From: an uncultured Chloroflexota bacterium
GTDB lineage: Bacteria; Chloroflexota; Dehalococcoidia; SM23-28-2; RBG-16-64-32
Length of the DNA: 30,990 nucleotides
Assembly (NCBI GenBank): GCA_913056415.1
Contig: CAJXNA010000002.1
Coordinates: 1 to 30,990, forward strand
Direction: 5' to 3'
The position numbers were made by a program, and so were the translations under genes. A model generated the notes under the pieces. That model ran no database searches. It had not been told where the DNA came from and saw nothing but the letters and a program-made list of their open reading frames with translations. Below, piece by piece: positions 14,760 through 21,815 of this stretch. Numbering within the stretch: position 1 is the first letter of the stretch; every line of letters starts with the position of its first letter.

Positions 14760-15412
14760 GAGTAGCGCTCCTCCTTCCAGGGGTCGCCTCGGATGTGGTA
14801 GCCGTACGATTCCCAGAAGCCCGGCTCTTCTCTCTCGATGAAGTCCAGCCGACGCACCCACTTAGCACTCTTCCAGAAGTAGAGGTGGGGCGCCACAAGG
14901 CGTAGCGGCCAGCCGTGGGATGGCGTCAGCTCCTCGCCAGCATGCTTATATGCAAGGAGGACGTTCTCCTGCCTAAGATCGGACAGGGTGATGTTGGTGG
15001 TGTAGCCACCGTAGCAGTGCAACATCACCTGCTTCGCGGAAGGCAGCGGTTGGAAGTGGTTGAGCATCTCCTGGAAGAGGACACCCTCAAACTGGTTGTC
15101 CATGCGACTCCAGGAGGTGACGCAGTGTATGTCGCAGGTCGCGATGGCGCTGGGCAGCGCCTGGAGCTGCTCCCAGCTGAACTCAACCTCCCGTTCGACC
15201 GCACCGGAGATGCGCAGCCGCCATGTGGACAAGTCTATCTGCGGCGTGCCTCCGTGGGTGAGGACGGGCCAGTCCTCCACCACCTTTTGGCCCGGCGGCA
15301 GACGCTCGCCATATTCCTCTCGGTCTTGGGAGCGACGAGACAACAGGTCGAATGCCAACTGCGGATGCCTTTCTAAACCCTGGCCGTCAGATTGAGGATA
15401 GCAACCGCCCAT
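14756..15412 (-). CDS. Sulfite-oxidase-type molybdopterin-binding oxidoreductase
   Basis: The protein is a stand-alone SUOX/MsrP-fold Mo-cofactor domain. It has GQKVVEDWPVLTHG, the Mo-ligand cysteine at about C97 in CDIHCVTSWSRMDN, LHCYGGYTTN, and SHGWPLRLVAPHLYFWKSAKWV near the end. No Tat or Sec signal is visible, so it looks cytoplasmic, unlike exported MsrP or SorA. There is no haem or dimerisation domain. The ATG at 15412 is taken; a GTG at 15466 would add 18 residues, and neither has a good ribosome binding site. It is the first gene of the six-gene minus-strand run, diverging from lspA. Substrate is unknown. Confidence 0.88.
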   Translation of the reverse strand: MGGCYPQSDGQGLERHPQLAFDLLSRRSQDREEYGERLPPGQKVVEDWPVLTHGGTPQIDLSTWRLRISGAVEREVEFSWEQLQALPSAIATCDIHCVTSWSRMDNQFEGVLFQEMLNHFQPLPSAKQVMLHCYGGYTTNITLSDLRQENVLLAYKHAGEELTPSHGWPLRLVAPHLYFWKSAKWVRRLDFIEREEPGFWESYGYHIRGDPWKEERYS

Positions 15413-15502
15413 AGCTGGCGTCAAACCTGTGCGTACCTGCACCCTATCTCGGTCGATGAAATCCACCGTGCTATCATCGAAGCGATGCGCACTGCCGAAG
15501 CG

Positions 15503-16024
15503 ATGAACACATCCACCGCCACCTCTACCGCCACCTGGTTGCCGCGCGCCCTCTTCCTCGGCGCCGCCGTCATCGTCCTAGCGCTGGACCAAGCCACCAA
15601 GGGGCTAGTGCGTACGTTTATGGACCGCGGCGAGACCTGGCCGGACGGATGGCCCATCCGGTTACATCATGTCACTAACACCGGCGCCGCCTTCGGCATA
15701 CTGAAGGATCAGACCGGCTTCCTCATCGTCACCACCGTCATCGGCCTGGCCGCGATCTATCTGTACTACCGCTACCCGCCCTTCGATCACCTGGTAGCGC
15801 CCATCGCCATCGGGATGATGCTGGGCGGCGCTATGGGTAATCTGGTGGATCGCGTTCGCCTGGGGAGAGTCACCGACTTCATAGACTTTCCGTTCTGGCC
15901 TTCCTTTAACGTGGCAGACTCCTCCATTACCATCGGCATCGCTGTCCTGCTGCTGGGGTACGTGCTGTTCGCCGAGCGCCCGCCGCCTAAAGCCGAACGT
16001 GAAGACGCTGGAGCTGACGGCTGA
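15503..16024 (+). CDS. lspA: Lipoprotein signal peptidase (signal peptidase II)
   Basis: LspA is the membrane aspartyl protease that cleaves the signal peptide of diacylglyceryl-prolipoproteins. The 173-residue product has four hydrophobic segments, NTGAAFGIL (59-67), and the catalytic aspartates D116 in GNLVDRVRLG and D139 in FNVADSSITIG. An in-frame ATG at 15485 is equally possible; both are preceded by the same CGAAGCG. A lipoprotein substrate (10237-10962) is encoded nearby. The end overlaps the rluD start by 26 bases, giving the common lspA-rluD pair. Confidence 0.95.
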   Translation: MNTSTATSTATWLPRALFLGAAVIVLALDQATKGLVRTFMDRGETWPDGWPIRLHHVTNTGAAFGILKDQTGFLIVTTVIGLAAIYLYYRYPPFDHLVAPIAIGMMLGGAMGNLVDRVRLGRVTDFIDFPFWPSFNVADSSITIGIAVLLLGYVLFAERPPPKAEREDAGADG

Positions 16025-16895
16025 TAGGCCGGGCGAGAGGCTGGATGTCCTTCTCGCCCGCCTCGCTGTAGAACTCTCCCGCAGCCAGGCCCGCCGCCTC
16101 ATCGAGGATGGCCTGGTCACGGTGGACGGACGGCAGGAGCGACCGTCCCATCGCCTCGCCGCCGGCGCCCGTGTCGTGGCCACCGTGCCGCCCGTTGAGG
16201 AAGCGAGGCCGGCGGCAGAGCGCATACCACTTACGATCATCTATCAGGACGATGACATCATCGTCGTCGATAAGCCGGCCGGGCTTACCGTTCACCCCGC
16301 GCCGGGGCACCCCAGCGGGACGCTGGTCAACGCGCTCCTGGCTCTGACGCCTGAACTGGCGTCTTTGCGCGACACCATACGGCCGGGGATCGTCCATCGT
16401 CTGGACAAGGACACATCTGGACTGCTAGTCGTCGCCAAGAACGAGCGCGCACGCTCCGACCTGACGCGTCAGCTCAAGGAACATGCGGTGCGCAAGACCT
16501 ACCTGGCGCTGGTAAGCGGCGTCCCGCAGCCTGCCCAGGGCACTATCGAGGCGCCCATCGGCCGGCACCCCAGGAACCGGAAGAAGATGGCGGTGGTCGC
16601 CGGCGGCCGCGAGGCGGAGACGAAGTACCGAGTGCGCGAAGCGTTGGACGGTTTCGTCCTGCTGGAGGTGGAGCCCATCACGGGCCGCACCCACCAGATC
16701 CGCGTCCACCTGGCCGCCATCGGCCATCCGGTGGTCGGCGACACAGTCTACGGAAAGCGCTCGGAGCTCATCGACAGGCAGTTCCTCCACGCCTGGCGGC
16801 TGGCGTTCGACCTGCCGTCCAGCGGCCGCCAAGTGGAGTTCGAGTCGCCCCTGCCGACGGAGCTGCGTGAGGCGCTCGCGAGACTTCGCCTCTAG
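15999..16895 (+). CDS. rluD: 23S rRNA pseudouridine synthase, RluA/RluD family
   Basis: The enzyme isomerises uridines in rRNA to pseudouridine. The 298-residue protein has an N-terminal S4 RNA-binding domain (about 13-60, with RLDVLLARL and SRSQARRLIEDG). A RluA-family catalytic domain follows, with IIVVDKPAGLTVHP and the catalytic aspartate D136 in GIVHRLDKDTSGLL, then GRTHQIRVHLAAIGHPVVGD. The start is a GTG inside lspA, indicating translational coupling. Which uridines are modified cannot be read from sequence; RluD-type is the usual assignment for S4-containing forms. Confidence 0.93.
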   Translation: MKTLELTADRPGERLDVLLARLAVELSRSQARRLIEDGLVTVDGRQERPSHRLAAGARVVATVPPVEEARPAAERIPLTIIYQDDDIIVVDKPAGLTVHPAPGHPSGTLVNALLALTPELASLRDTIRPGIVHRLDKDTSGLLVVAKNERARSDLTRQLKEHAVRKTYLALVSGVPQPAQGTIEAPIGRHPRNRKKMAVVAGGREAETKYRVREALDGFVLLEVEPITGRTHQIRVHLAAIGHPVVGDTVYGKRSELIDRQFLHAWRLAFDLPSSGRQVEFESPLPTELREALARLRL

Positions 16896-16897
16896 CG

Positions 16898-17221
16898 CTA
16901 CTTCTTGCCCGCGCCGATTGGCGTCACGCCGGTGGCGTAGATATAGATCCGATCCCAGTGCGAGGAAGTCGAAAAGTTCTCTCCAGGGCGAAACCGTGCC
17001 AGCAGCGGCTTCTTTCCGTCCGCCTCCAGCTCACGTACATAGCGGGCAAGAACCGCCCCATACCCCTTCAGCGGCAGCGTCTTGTAGTACCAGTGCTCCT
17101 CGCCGTTAAGCAGTAGCTTGATCGCCGGCTCCGTACGGCTGAACTCTATGTACGGCAGCTCCATGCCGCTGGTGTACAGCGTCTCTACGCGCTCCGGGTT
17201 GACCTCGATCACCCCTTCCAT
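16898..17221 (-). CDS. Conserved small protein of unknown function
   Basis: The frame is open to an ATG at 17320, but that start overlaps the gltX ATG on the other strand and adds a basic, arginine-rich stretch. The ATG at 17221 gives a 107-residue protein, MEGVIEVNPERVETL and onwards, which looks like the true protein. It is soluble, with SGMELPYIEFSRTEPAIKLLLNGEEHWYYKTLPLKGYG in the centre and WDRIYIYATGV near the end. I do not recognise the family. It sits between rluD (convergent, two-base gap) and gltX (divergent). The upstream region would overlap the gltX promoter. Confidence 0.65.
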   Translation of the reverse strand: MEGVIEVNPERVETLYTSGMELPYIEFSRTEPAIKLLLNGEEHWYYKTLPLKGYGAVLARYVRELEADGKKPLLARFRPGENFSTSSHWDRIYIYATGVTPIGAGKK

Positions 17222-17279
17222 GCCGAGGTTCAAGGTAGCGGCTCCGCGGCGTTGGTTCAAGAGGCATGCTCGTAGCGCT

Positions 17280-17308
17280 GTGACCCTGCCGCGTATTCTT
17301 GCTAGAAT
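17280..17308 (+). promoter_or_regulatory. Candidate gltX promoter implying a very short leader
   Basis: GTGACC (17280-17285) and TAGAAT (17303-17308) are spaced by 17 bases on the plus strand. The predicted start near 17315 lies about four bases before the gltX ATG at 17319, and no Shine-Dalgarno sequence is present. If correct, gltX mRNA is leaderless or nearly so. Confidence 0.4.
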
Positions 17309-17318
17309 GAGCCCCGCC

Positions 17319-18806
17319 ATGGCCGTCCGCGTCCGCTATGCCCCCTCCCCCACCGGCGTGCCCCACGTGGGCAACATCCGCACCGCCCTCTTCAACTGGC
17401 TGTTAGCCCGACACGAGGGTGGCGCCTTCATCGTTCGCCTGGAGGACACCGACCGCACCCGCTACGTCGAGGGCTCGGAGCGGGCGATCTTCGACTCGCT
17501 CGCCTGGCTGGGCCTGGACTACGACGAGGGGCCGGACCCCGCCGACCCCAGCCGCGACATCGGCGATCACGGGCCGTACATGCAGTCCCGCCGAGTGGAG
17601 ACGTACAGCCGCTACGCCGACCAGATCATCGAGGCCGGCCACGCCTACCGCTGCTACTGCACGCCGGAGCGTCTGGCTGAGGTGCGCAAGGACATGCAGC
17701 GCCGCAAGCTCCCACCCAAGTACGACCGTAACTGTCGTGACCTCCCGGGAACCGAGCGCGAAAAGCTGGCATCCCAGGCGCTGCCTTGCGTCGTCCGCTT
17801 CAAGACACCCCTCACCGGCCAGACCGCCTTCAACGATCTCGTCCGGGGCGACATCGTGTTCGAAAACGATACCCTGGACGACTTCGTGCTACTGAAGTCG
17901 GACGGGTTCCCCGTGTACCACCTCGCCAACATCGTGGACGACAAGCTGATGGAGATCACACACGTCCTTCGCGGCGATGAGTGGCTCTCCAGCACGCCCC
18001 GGCACGTCCTCCTCTACCAGGCCTTCGGCTGGGAGCCGCCCATCTTCGCACACCTGTCCATGATCCTGGGCCCCGACAAGGCCAAGCTCTCCAAACGCCA
18101 CGGCGACACCTCCGTTCTGGCCTTCCGCGACCGCGGCTTCCTACCCGAGGCGCTGTTCAACTTCCTCGGCCTTCTCGGCTGGTCTCTCGACGACCACACG
18201 GAGATCATCGACCGCGAGGCGTTCGTCCGTCACTTCAGCCTGGACCGCGTGCTGGCCAACCCTGCGGTGTTCAACTTCGATAAACTGGCCTGGATGAACG
18301 GCGTCTACATCCGTCAACTGCCCGAACAAGAGCTGGCGGAGCGCGCGGCGCCCTTCTTGGAGGAGACCCTGGGCCGGACGATAGATCGTAACCTGCTACA
18401 ACCTGTCATCCCTCTTATCCGTGAGCGCGTCAAACTGCTGACCGAGACCGTGGAGATGGCTGACTTCTTCTTCCGTGAAGGAGAGCTTGAATACGATACG
18501 AAGACCCTGCTGGGCAAGAAGCTTGCCGACACGCCAGCGGTGGCCGCGACGGCTATACGGACAGTAGTACAGCGTATCAGCGGTCTCGAACACTGGCAGC
18601 ACGAGGCGCTGGAGGGTGCCATCCGTCCTCAGGCCGAGGAATTAGGGATGAAAACCGGCGAGCTGTTCGGCCTCATCCGAGTAGCGGTGACCGGCAGGAC
18701 AGCGGCGCCGCCGCTGTTCGAAACGATGGCCGTCCTGGGCCGCGAACGCAGCCTGGAGCGGCTGGAGTCAGCGCTGCGGCGGCTTCAAGCGCAGTCACCG
18801 ACGTAA
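17319..18806 (+). CDS. gltX: Glutamyl-tRNA synthetase
   Basis: The class I synthetase charges tRNA-Glu, and in many bacteria tRNA-Gln as well, with glutamate. The 495-residue product has YAPSPTGVPHVGNIRTALFN with the HIGH-type HVGN at 16-19. The cysteine-rich region CYCTPERL through NCRDL lies at about 112-142, and the KMSKS-type loop KLSKR at 256-260. The anticodon-binding helical domain makes up the C-terminal third. An in-frame ATG at 17307 adds only four residues and lies on the -10 box. Two tRNA-Glu genes and a tRNA-Gln occur later in the window. No gatCAB or glnS gene is present here. Confidence 0.96.
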   Translation: MAVRVRYAPSPTGVPHVGNIRTALFNWLLARHEGGAFIVRLEDTDRTRYVEGSERAIFDSLAWLGLDYDEGPDPADPSRDIGDHGPYMQSRRVETYSRYADQIIEAGHAYRCYCTPERLAEVRKDMQRRKLPPKYDRNCRDLPGTEREKLASQALPCVVRFKTPLTGQTAFNDLVRGDIVFENDTLDDFVLLKSDGFPVYHLANIVDDKLMEITHVLRGDEWLSSTPRHVLLYQAFGWEPPIFAHLSMILGPDKAKLSKRHGDTSVLAFRDRGFLPEALFNFLGLLGWSLDDHTEIIDREAFVRHFSLDRVLANPAVFNFDKLAWMNGVYIRQLPEQELAERAAPFLEETLGRTIDRNLLQPVIPLIRERVKLLTETVEMADFFFREGELEYDTKTLLGKKLADTPAVAATAIRTVVQRISGLEHWQHEALEGAIRPQAEELGMKTGELFGLIRVAVTGRTAAPPLFETMAVLGRERSLERLESALRRLQAQSPT

Positions 18807-18813
18807 AGTAGCG

Positions 18814-18835
18814 ATACCGAGCGCTTTCTCGGTAT
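18814..18835. terminator. Hairpin after gltX, also a degenerate operator-like site
   Basis: ATACCGAG and CTCGGTAT form a perfect 8-bp stem with a six-base loop, eight bases after the gltX stop. No T-tract follows, so classical termination is uncertain. Its left side also matches the TetR operator: 18814-18831 agrees with the 18-bp operator at 13 of 18 positions, and its centre is exactly 20 bp from the centre of the next operator copy. It may therefore be a second, weaker repressor site. Confidence 0.45.
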
Positions 18836-18851
18836 AACGAGCGCTCGCTAT
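18834..18851. promoter_or_regulatory. Second TetR operator, 17/18 match
   Basis: ATAACGAGCGCTCGCTAT differs at one base from the perfect palindrome in front of the TetR gene (19909-19926). It contains the 10-bp palindrome CGAGCGCTCG. It is followed directly by TATAAT (18851-18856), so a bound repressor would block that -10 box if it is used. Such a long match between two sites flanking a TetR gene is unlikely by chance and argues for a real regulon member here. Confidence 0.65.
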
Positions 18852-18879
18852 ATAATGCTTTCTTTTCCTCTCAAACCTC

Positions 18880-18907
18880 TTGACTGCCGCCGCCCATGCC
18901 CTACAAT
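18880..18907 (+). promoter_or_regulatory. Strong sigma70-like promoter in the gltX-tetR gap
   Basis: TTGACT (18880-18885) and TACAAT (18902-18907) are 16 bases apart on the plus strand, each matching five of six consensus bases. It lies 29-56 bases downstream of the TetR operator at 18834-18851. It would transcribe toward the end of the convergent tetR gene, where no recognised protein gene exists. Confidence 0.5.
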
Positions 18908-19065
18908 ACTCATGATTTCAATTACATGATATGGATGAAATGATTTCGAGAACAGGCAAACAGCTTCCAGCCTCGGCCGGCCTATATCATCCGGTGTTCA
19001 TCTCGCTCCCGTTCGTTTTGGCCTGCCTGCCGGCCGCGGCTGGTTCCAACTTCGGCGTCTTGAAA

Positions 19066-19099
19066 AAGGGATTGCCGCACCCCAACGGGGCTCACCCTT
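19066..19099 (-). terminator. Possible tetR terminator
   Basis: On the minus strand AAGGG and CCCTT enclose an inner CCCC-GTT-GGGG hairpin and run into TTT, giving five T in a row. It is 124 bases beyond the tetR stop and is the only hairpin in this gap with a T-tract. Confidence 0.4.
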
Positions 19100-19119
19100 G
19101 CCCCCGAGACGTGAGAGGC

Positions 19120-19141
19120 CGCCGTGGCTGATCCCACGGCG
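19120..19141. terminator. Perfect 8-bp hairpin in the gltX-tetR gap
   Basis: CGCCGTGG and CCACGGCG flank the six-base loop CTGATC. No T-tract follows on either strand. It could terminate a transcript from the 18880 promoter or add to termination of tetR. Confidence 0.35.
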
Positions 19142-19222
19142 ACCTCAATATCTGGCGCCCGGGCCGCCATCGCCCAAAGGGAGGAAGTTAGCTGACGGCC
19201 TGGGCGACCCCTTTCTCGTTCG

Positions 19223-19891
19223 TTAGCGCGCTCTGGCGCCTCCGGCTGAGCGTGCCTCTTCCTGGCCTACAGTGACATCTGCTCCGTTGATGAGACGGCC
19301 GGTCTGCATCAGGAGCAGCGACTGGAGAGCACCCTCCACGTCGAAGTCGTCCTTCCACAGCAATCTACCCAGGCGCAATCCGTCGAAGATCGCCATGGTA
19401 AGATCGGCCAGTCCTCTGGGGTCAACCTGCTCCGCGTATACCCCCTCAGATTTCGCTTTCCGGATTAGAGATTCCAGCCACTGGCGCCGCATGGACCGGC
19501 TTCCCCGCGTGATCTCGGCCAGCTTCTCATTTCGCAACGTTTCGGCCCAGATCTCCACGTTCAGCCGCGTTATATTATCAAGCTCGGGGTTACGTGCCCA
19601 CTCGAAGAAGAGCGAAGTCAGGGCCTGAACGGCGGAGCGCATATCCCCGGACGCTTCGGCCGTTGACGTCAGGTCAGCAACCGTGGCCCGCGTCGTATCC
19701 TCGATAACGGCGCTTATGATCTCTTCCTTGCTTCCGAAGTAATGATAGAGGCCGCCGGGCGTGATCGCCGCCTCGTGGCAGATCTCATCTGTGGTGGTCT
19801 GGTGGAAGCCGTTGCGCAGGAAACAAGCGCGGGCAGCTACGACTATCTCCCGCCTTCGGTTCTCGATCTCCTCCGGCTTCAGCTTCGGCAT
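19223..19891 (-). CDS. TetR/AcrR-family transcriptional repressor
   Basis: The 222-residue protein has an N-terminal TetR helix-turn-helix (about 15-62: RREIVVAARACFLRNGF, TTTDEICHEAAITPGGLYHYFGSKEEI) and an all-helical C-terminal ligand domain. GGGAG lies six bases before the ATG. The gene has a near-consensus promoter and a perfect 18-bp palindrome over the transcription start, the usual sign of autorepression. A near-identical site lies 1.08 kb away, beyond the gene's 3' end and just after gltX. The inducer is unknown. Confidence 0.92.
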   Translation of the reverse strand: MPKLKPEEIENRRREIVVAARACFLRNGFHQTTTDEICHEAAITPGGLYHYFGSKEEIISAVIEDTTRATVADLTSTAEASGDMRSAVQALTSLFFEWARNPELDNITRLNVEIWAETLRNEKLAEITRGSRSMRRQWLESLIRKAKSEGVYAEQVDPRGLADLTMAIFDGLRLGRLLWKDDFDVEGALQSLLLMQTGRLINGADVTVGQEEARSAGGARAR

Positions 19892-19908
19892 AATGGCTCC
19901 CGCGCGCC

Positions 19909-19926
19909 ATAGCGAGCGCTCGCTAT
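19909..19926. promoter_or_regulatory. TetR operator, perfect 18-bp palindrome
   Basis: ATAGCGAGCGCTCGCTAT is a perfect inverted repeat, 18 bases upstream of the tetR ATG. It abuts the -10 box (19927-19932) and covers the predicted transcription start near 19920. This placement is what an autorepressed TetR gene shows. Confidence 0.8.
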
Positions 19927-19955
19927 ACTATACGCAGCCGCCTACCGTTTGTCAA
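19927..19955 (-). promoter_or_regulatory. Near-consensus promoter of tetR
   Basis: On the minus strand a perfect TTGACA (19950-19955) and TATAGT (19927-19932) are separated by exactly 17 bases. It is one of the strongest promoters in the window, suited to tight repression by the adjoining operator. Confidence 0.8.
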
Positions 19956-20006
19956 TACGATGTGGCCTGCTGCCGAGTGCCGGTCAGCCGACGAACAGGG
20001 TTGAGC

Positions 20007-21815
20007 TTAGTCCTCCGAGGCCACCGGCGTCCGGTTTAGTATGTTGACGTATACAGCCTGCAAGGAACCCTCGTCGTCACGGCTTCCCCAGATGAACACC
20101 CGGCTTCCCACCTGCGGCTTCCCAAGCACGACCGTCTCATCGGGTATTTCAACACGGAGAAGGCCGATCTGCCAGGCGCCGCTCTCTTCGATCCGCCTGA
20201 TGGTACCGCGAATGAGCGCCAGCCCGCTGCGACCGGGGGTGAAGGTGGTGACGAGCTTCTCCAGAACGAGATTCTCGTCTACCAGGCGTCCTTCAAGGAT
20301 GACAAGGCTACCGACTTCCGGGGTTTCCGCCTCGGCAGGGGCGACTACGTCTAGCCCGCTGACAGTCCAGCTCTCATCGTCCCCCGCTTCCAGCACCCCT
20401 TCAATCCGGATGATGTCCTCGCCCGCGTCGTCCGCATCCGCGATGATCACTACCCTCTTGGCGATCACGTCCCCGTCCTCGACTACCGCCTCCACGCGGG
20501 CGCGGGCGCCTTCGGCCAGCACCCCGCCTCGGGCGTCGATCTCGGTGCTAGGTGTGACGGTGAACTGCTGGCCGCCTACCACCCAATCGTTGCTGACTTC
20601 ATCAGTGCTGACCTCGCCCCCAATGATTCCCTCGTAGGCCAGAAGAGCGGATGCCGCCTCATCCGTATCACCTGCGGATCCCTCCACGCTGGAAGCGACG
20701 GCCTGCCCGTCGATGTCATCAACTCTTATCTCCACCTGCTGGCCCCGCTGCAGCCGGAGCTTGAGCAGAGTCCTCGCGGTGATGGCGATCCGCTGGCCAG
20801 CGATAACCACTTCGCCATCGCCGACGTCCTCCAGGGTGCCGGAGACTATGTACTGCTGATCGGGCAGTCCATCGCTAACAGCCGTAACCTCAAGCGCGAG
20901 TAGCCGTCCATCGCTTCCCCTGGCGGCGACAACTCTGACCAACTGACCCGGCTCAAGCTCGTTGTCCCCTCGCGTGCGAAGATCAATCCTGACCTCGACG
21001 CCGCCCAACAGCCACACACCCTCTGCCGCCAGTTCGGCCGATCCGCTGATGTGGATGACCCCAGCGGCGAGATCGTCGGGCCTAACGGAGCCCGGCGTGC
21101 CGCTGATCCGCAGTTGGACGTTGTGAAGAGTGGCTACGACCTCGGCGTAGTCGTCCCGTGCGGACTCCGCGAGGTCTCCCCACAACACTAGTAACAGATC
21201 CTCCTGCTCAGCCGACTGTTCGCGTGCGCGTGCCAGCAAGGCCAGCTCATCCGGGTGGTCCTCCAGGATGCGCACGGCCCGTGCGCTGCGCTCTCGGAGG
21301 GCGCTGAGGACGTTTCCCGAAATCGGCTTCCCGGCGCGCAGCATCGCCATGATCTCGTCCGTGCGCTCGTTGGACTGGTTGAGCAGCAGCTCCGCCTTCT
21401 GACTATCGTCGAAGGTGAACCACACCCGCGCATCCTCCGTGAACAGCTTGACGCGATAGAGAGGACTATCGGGAAGGGCGTCCTGCGATGCGTAGGCGGT
21501 GCCGCCCGCAACACCCAGGACGGCCAGCACCAGGACGGCCGCGATCGTCAGCGGACGCAGCCAAGCGAATGAAAGTGGCGGCCTCCGCCCGAGGCGCATA
21601 TCCTCCGCCTGTGAGCGGAAGCGCTGCCAGGCTGCCTCCTGAACAGCGGCCCGAGGCTGGTGCCGTGGCGTCTTGGTCAGCCGCTGGGCCAGCGGCAGGT
21701 GCGTCCGCAACTCCTCCGCATACTGCGGATAGCGAGCCAGGCACTCCTCCAGGCTCTCGCCCACGCTCATGATGGCCAAGCATTCGTCCAGGGCAGCGGC
21801 GAATCCCCGATCCAT
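20007..21815 (-). CDS. Membrane anti-sigma-like protein with DUF5667 and five DUF5666-like repeats
   Basis: The 602-residue product starts with a helical segment found in anti-sigma partners (ECLAIMSVGESLEECLARYP, about 11-30). One transmembrane helix follows at about 87-109, then a DUF5667-like extracytoplasmic segment (LPDSPLYRVKLFTEDARVW). From about 255 to 596 there are five related beta-rich repeats of 55-65 residues, each built as G-x-L/I... W-x-VGG... T... GxxV... DGxLxAxxV. The ATG overlaps the ECF sigma stop by one base (TGATG), the usual sigma/anti-sigma arrangement. It probably holds the sigma factor at the membrane and senses an outside signal. No zinc-binding HxxxCxxC is present. 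Confidence 0.8.
   Translation of the reverse strand: MDRGFAAALDECLAIMSVGESLEECLARYPQYAEELRTHLPLAQRLTKTPRHQPRAAVQEAAWQRFRSQAEDMRLGRRPPLSFAWLRPLTIAAVLVLAVLGVAGGTAYASQDALPDSPLYRVKLFTEDARVWFTFDDSQKAELLLNQSNERTDEIMAMLRAGKPISGNVLSALRERSARAVRILEDHPDELALLARAREQSAEQEDLLLVLWGDLAESARDDYAEVVATLHNVQLRISGTPGSVRPDDLAAGVIHISGSAELAAEGVWLLGGVEVRIDLRTRGDNELEPGQLVRVVAARGSDGRLLALEVTAVSDGLPDQQYIVSGTLEDVGDGEVVIAGQRIAITARTLLKLRLQRGQQVEIRVDDIDGQAVASSVEGSAGDTDEAASALLAYEGIIGGEVSTDEVSNDWVVGGQQFTVTPSTEIDARGGVLAEGARARVEAVVEDGDVIAKRVVIIADADDAGEDIIRIEGVLEAGDDESWTVSGLDVVAPAEAETPEVGSLVILEGRLVDENLVLEKLVTTFTPGRSGLALIRGTIRRIEESGAWQIGLLRVEIPDETVVLGKPQVGSRVFIWGSRDDEGSLQAVYVNILNRTPVASED

Larger units (their letters stand above)
18908..19222 (+). 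other. Gene-poor gap with a possible short transcript or small ORF
   Basis: No recognised gene lies between gltX and tetR. Downstream of the 18880 promoter, one 66-codon frame (ATG 18931, stop 19131) has a hydrophobic middle (VFISLPFVLACLPAAAG) but no ribosome binding site and an unnatural tail. The region holds two hairpins (19066-19099 and 19120-19141). It could encode a small RNA or a small membrane peptide under TetR control, or be plain spacer. I do not claim a gene. Confidence 0.3.

Noticed and set aside
14760..14861. N-terminal extension of the AsnC-type gene to an upstream ATG at 14861
   Set aside because: It overlaps the molybdoenzyme by 100 bases and adds an unnatural basic stretch; the GTG at 14759 has a strong ribosome binding site.
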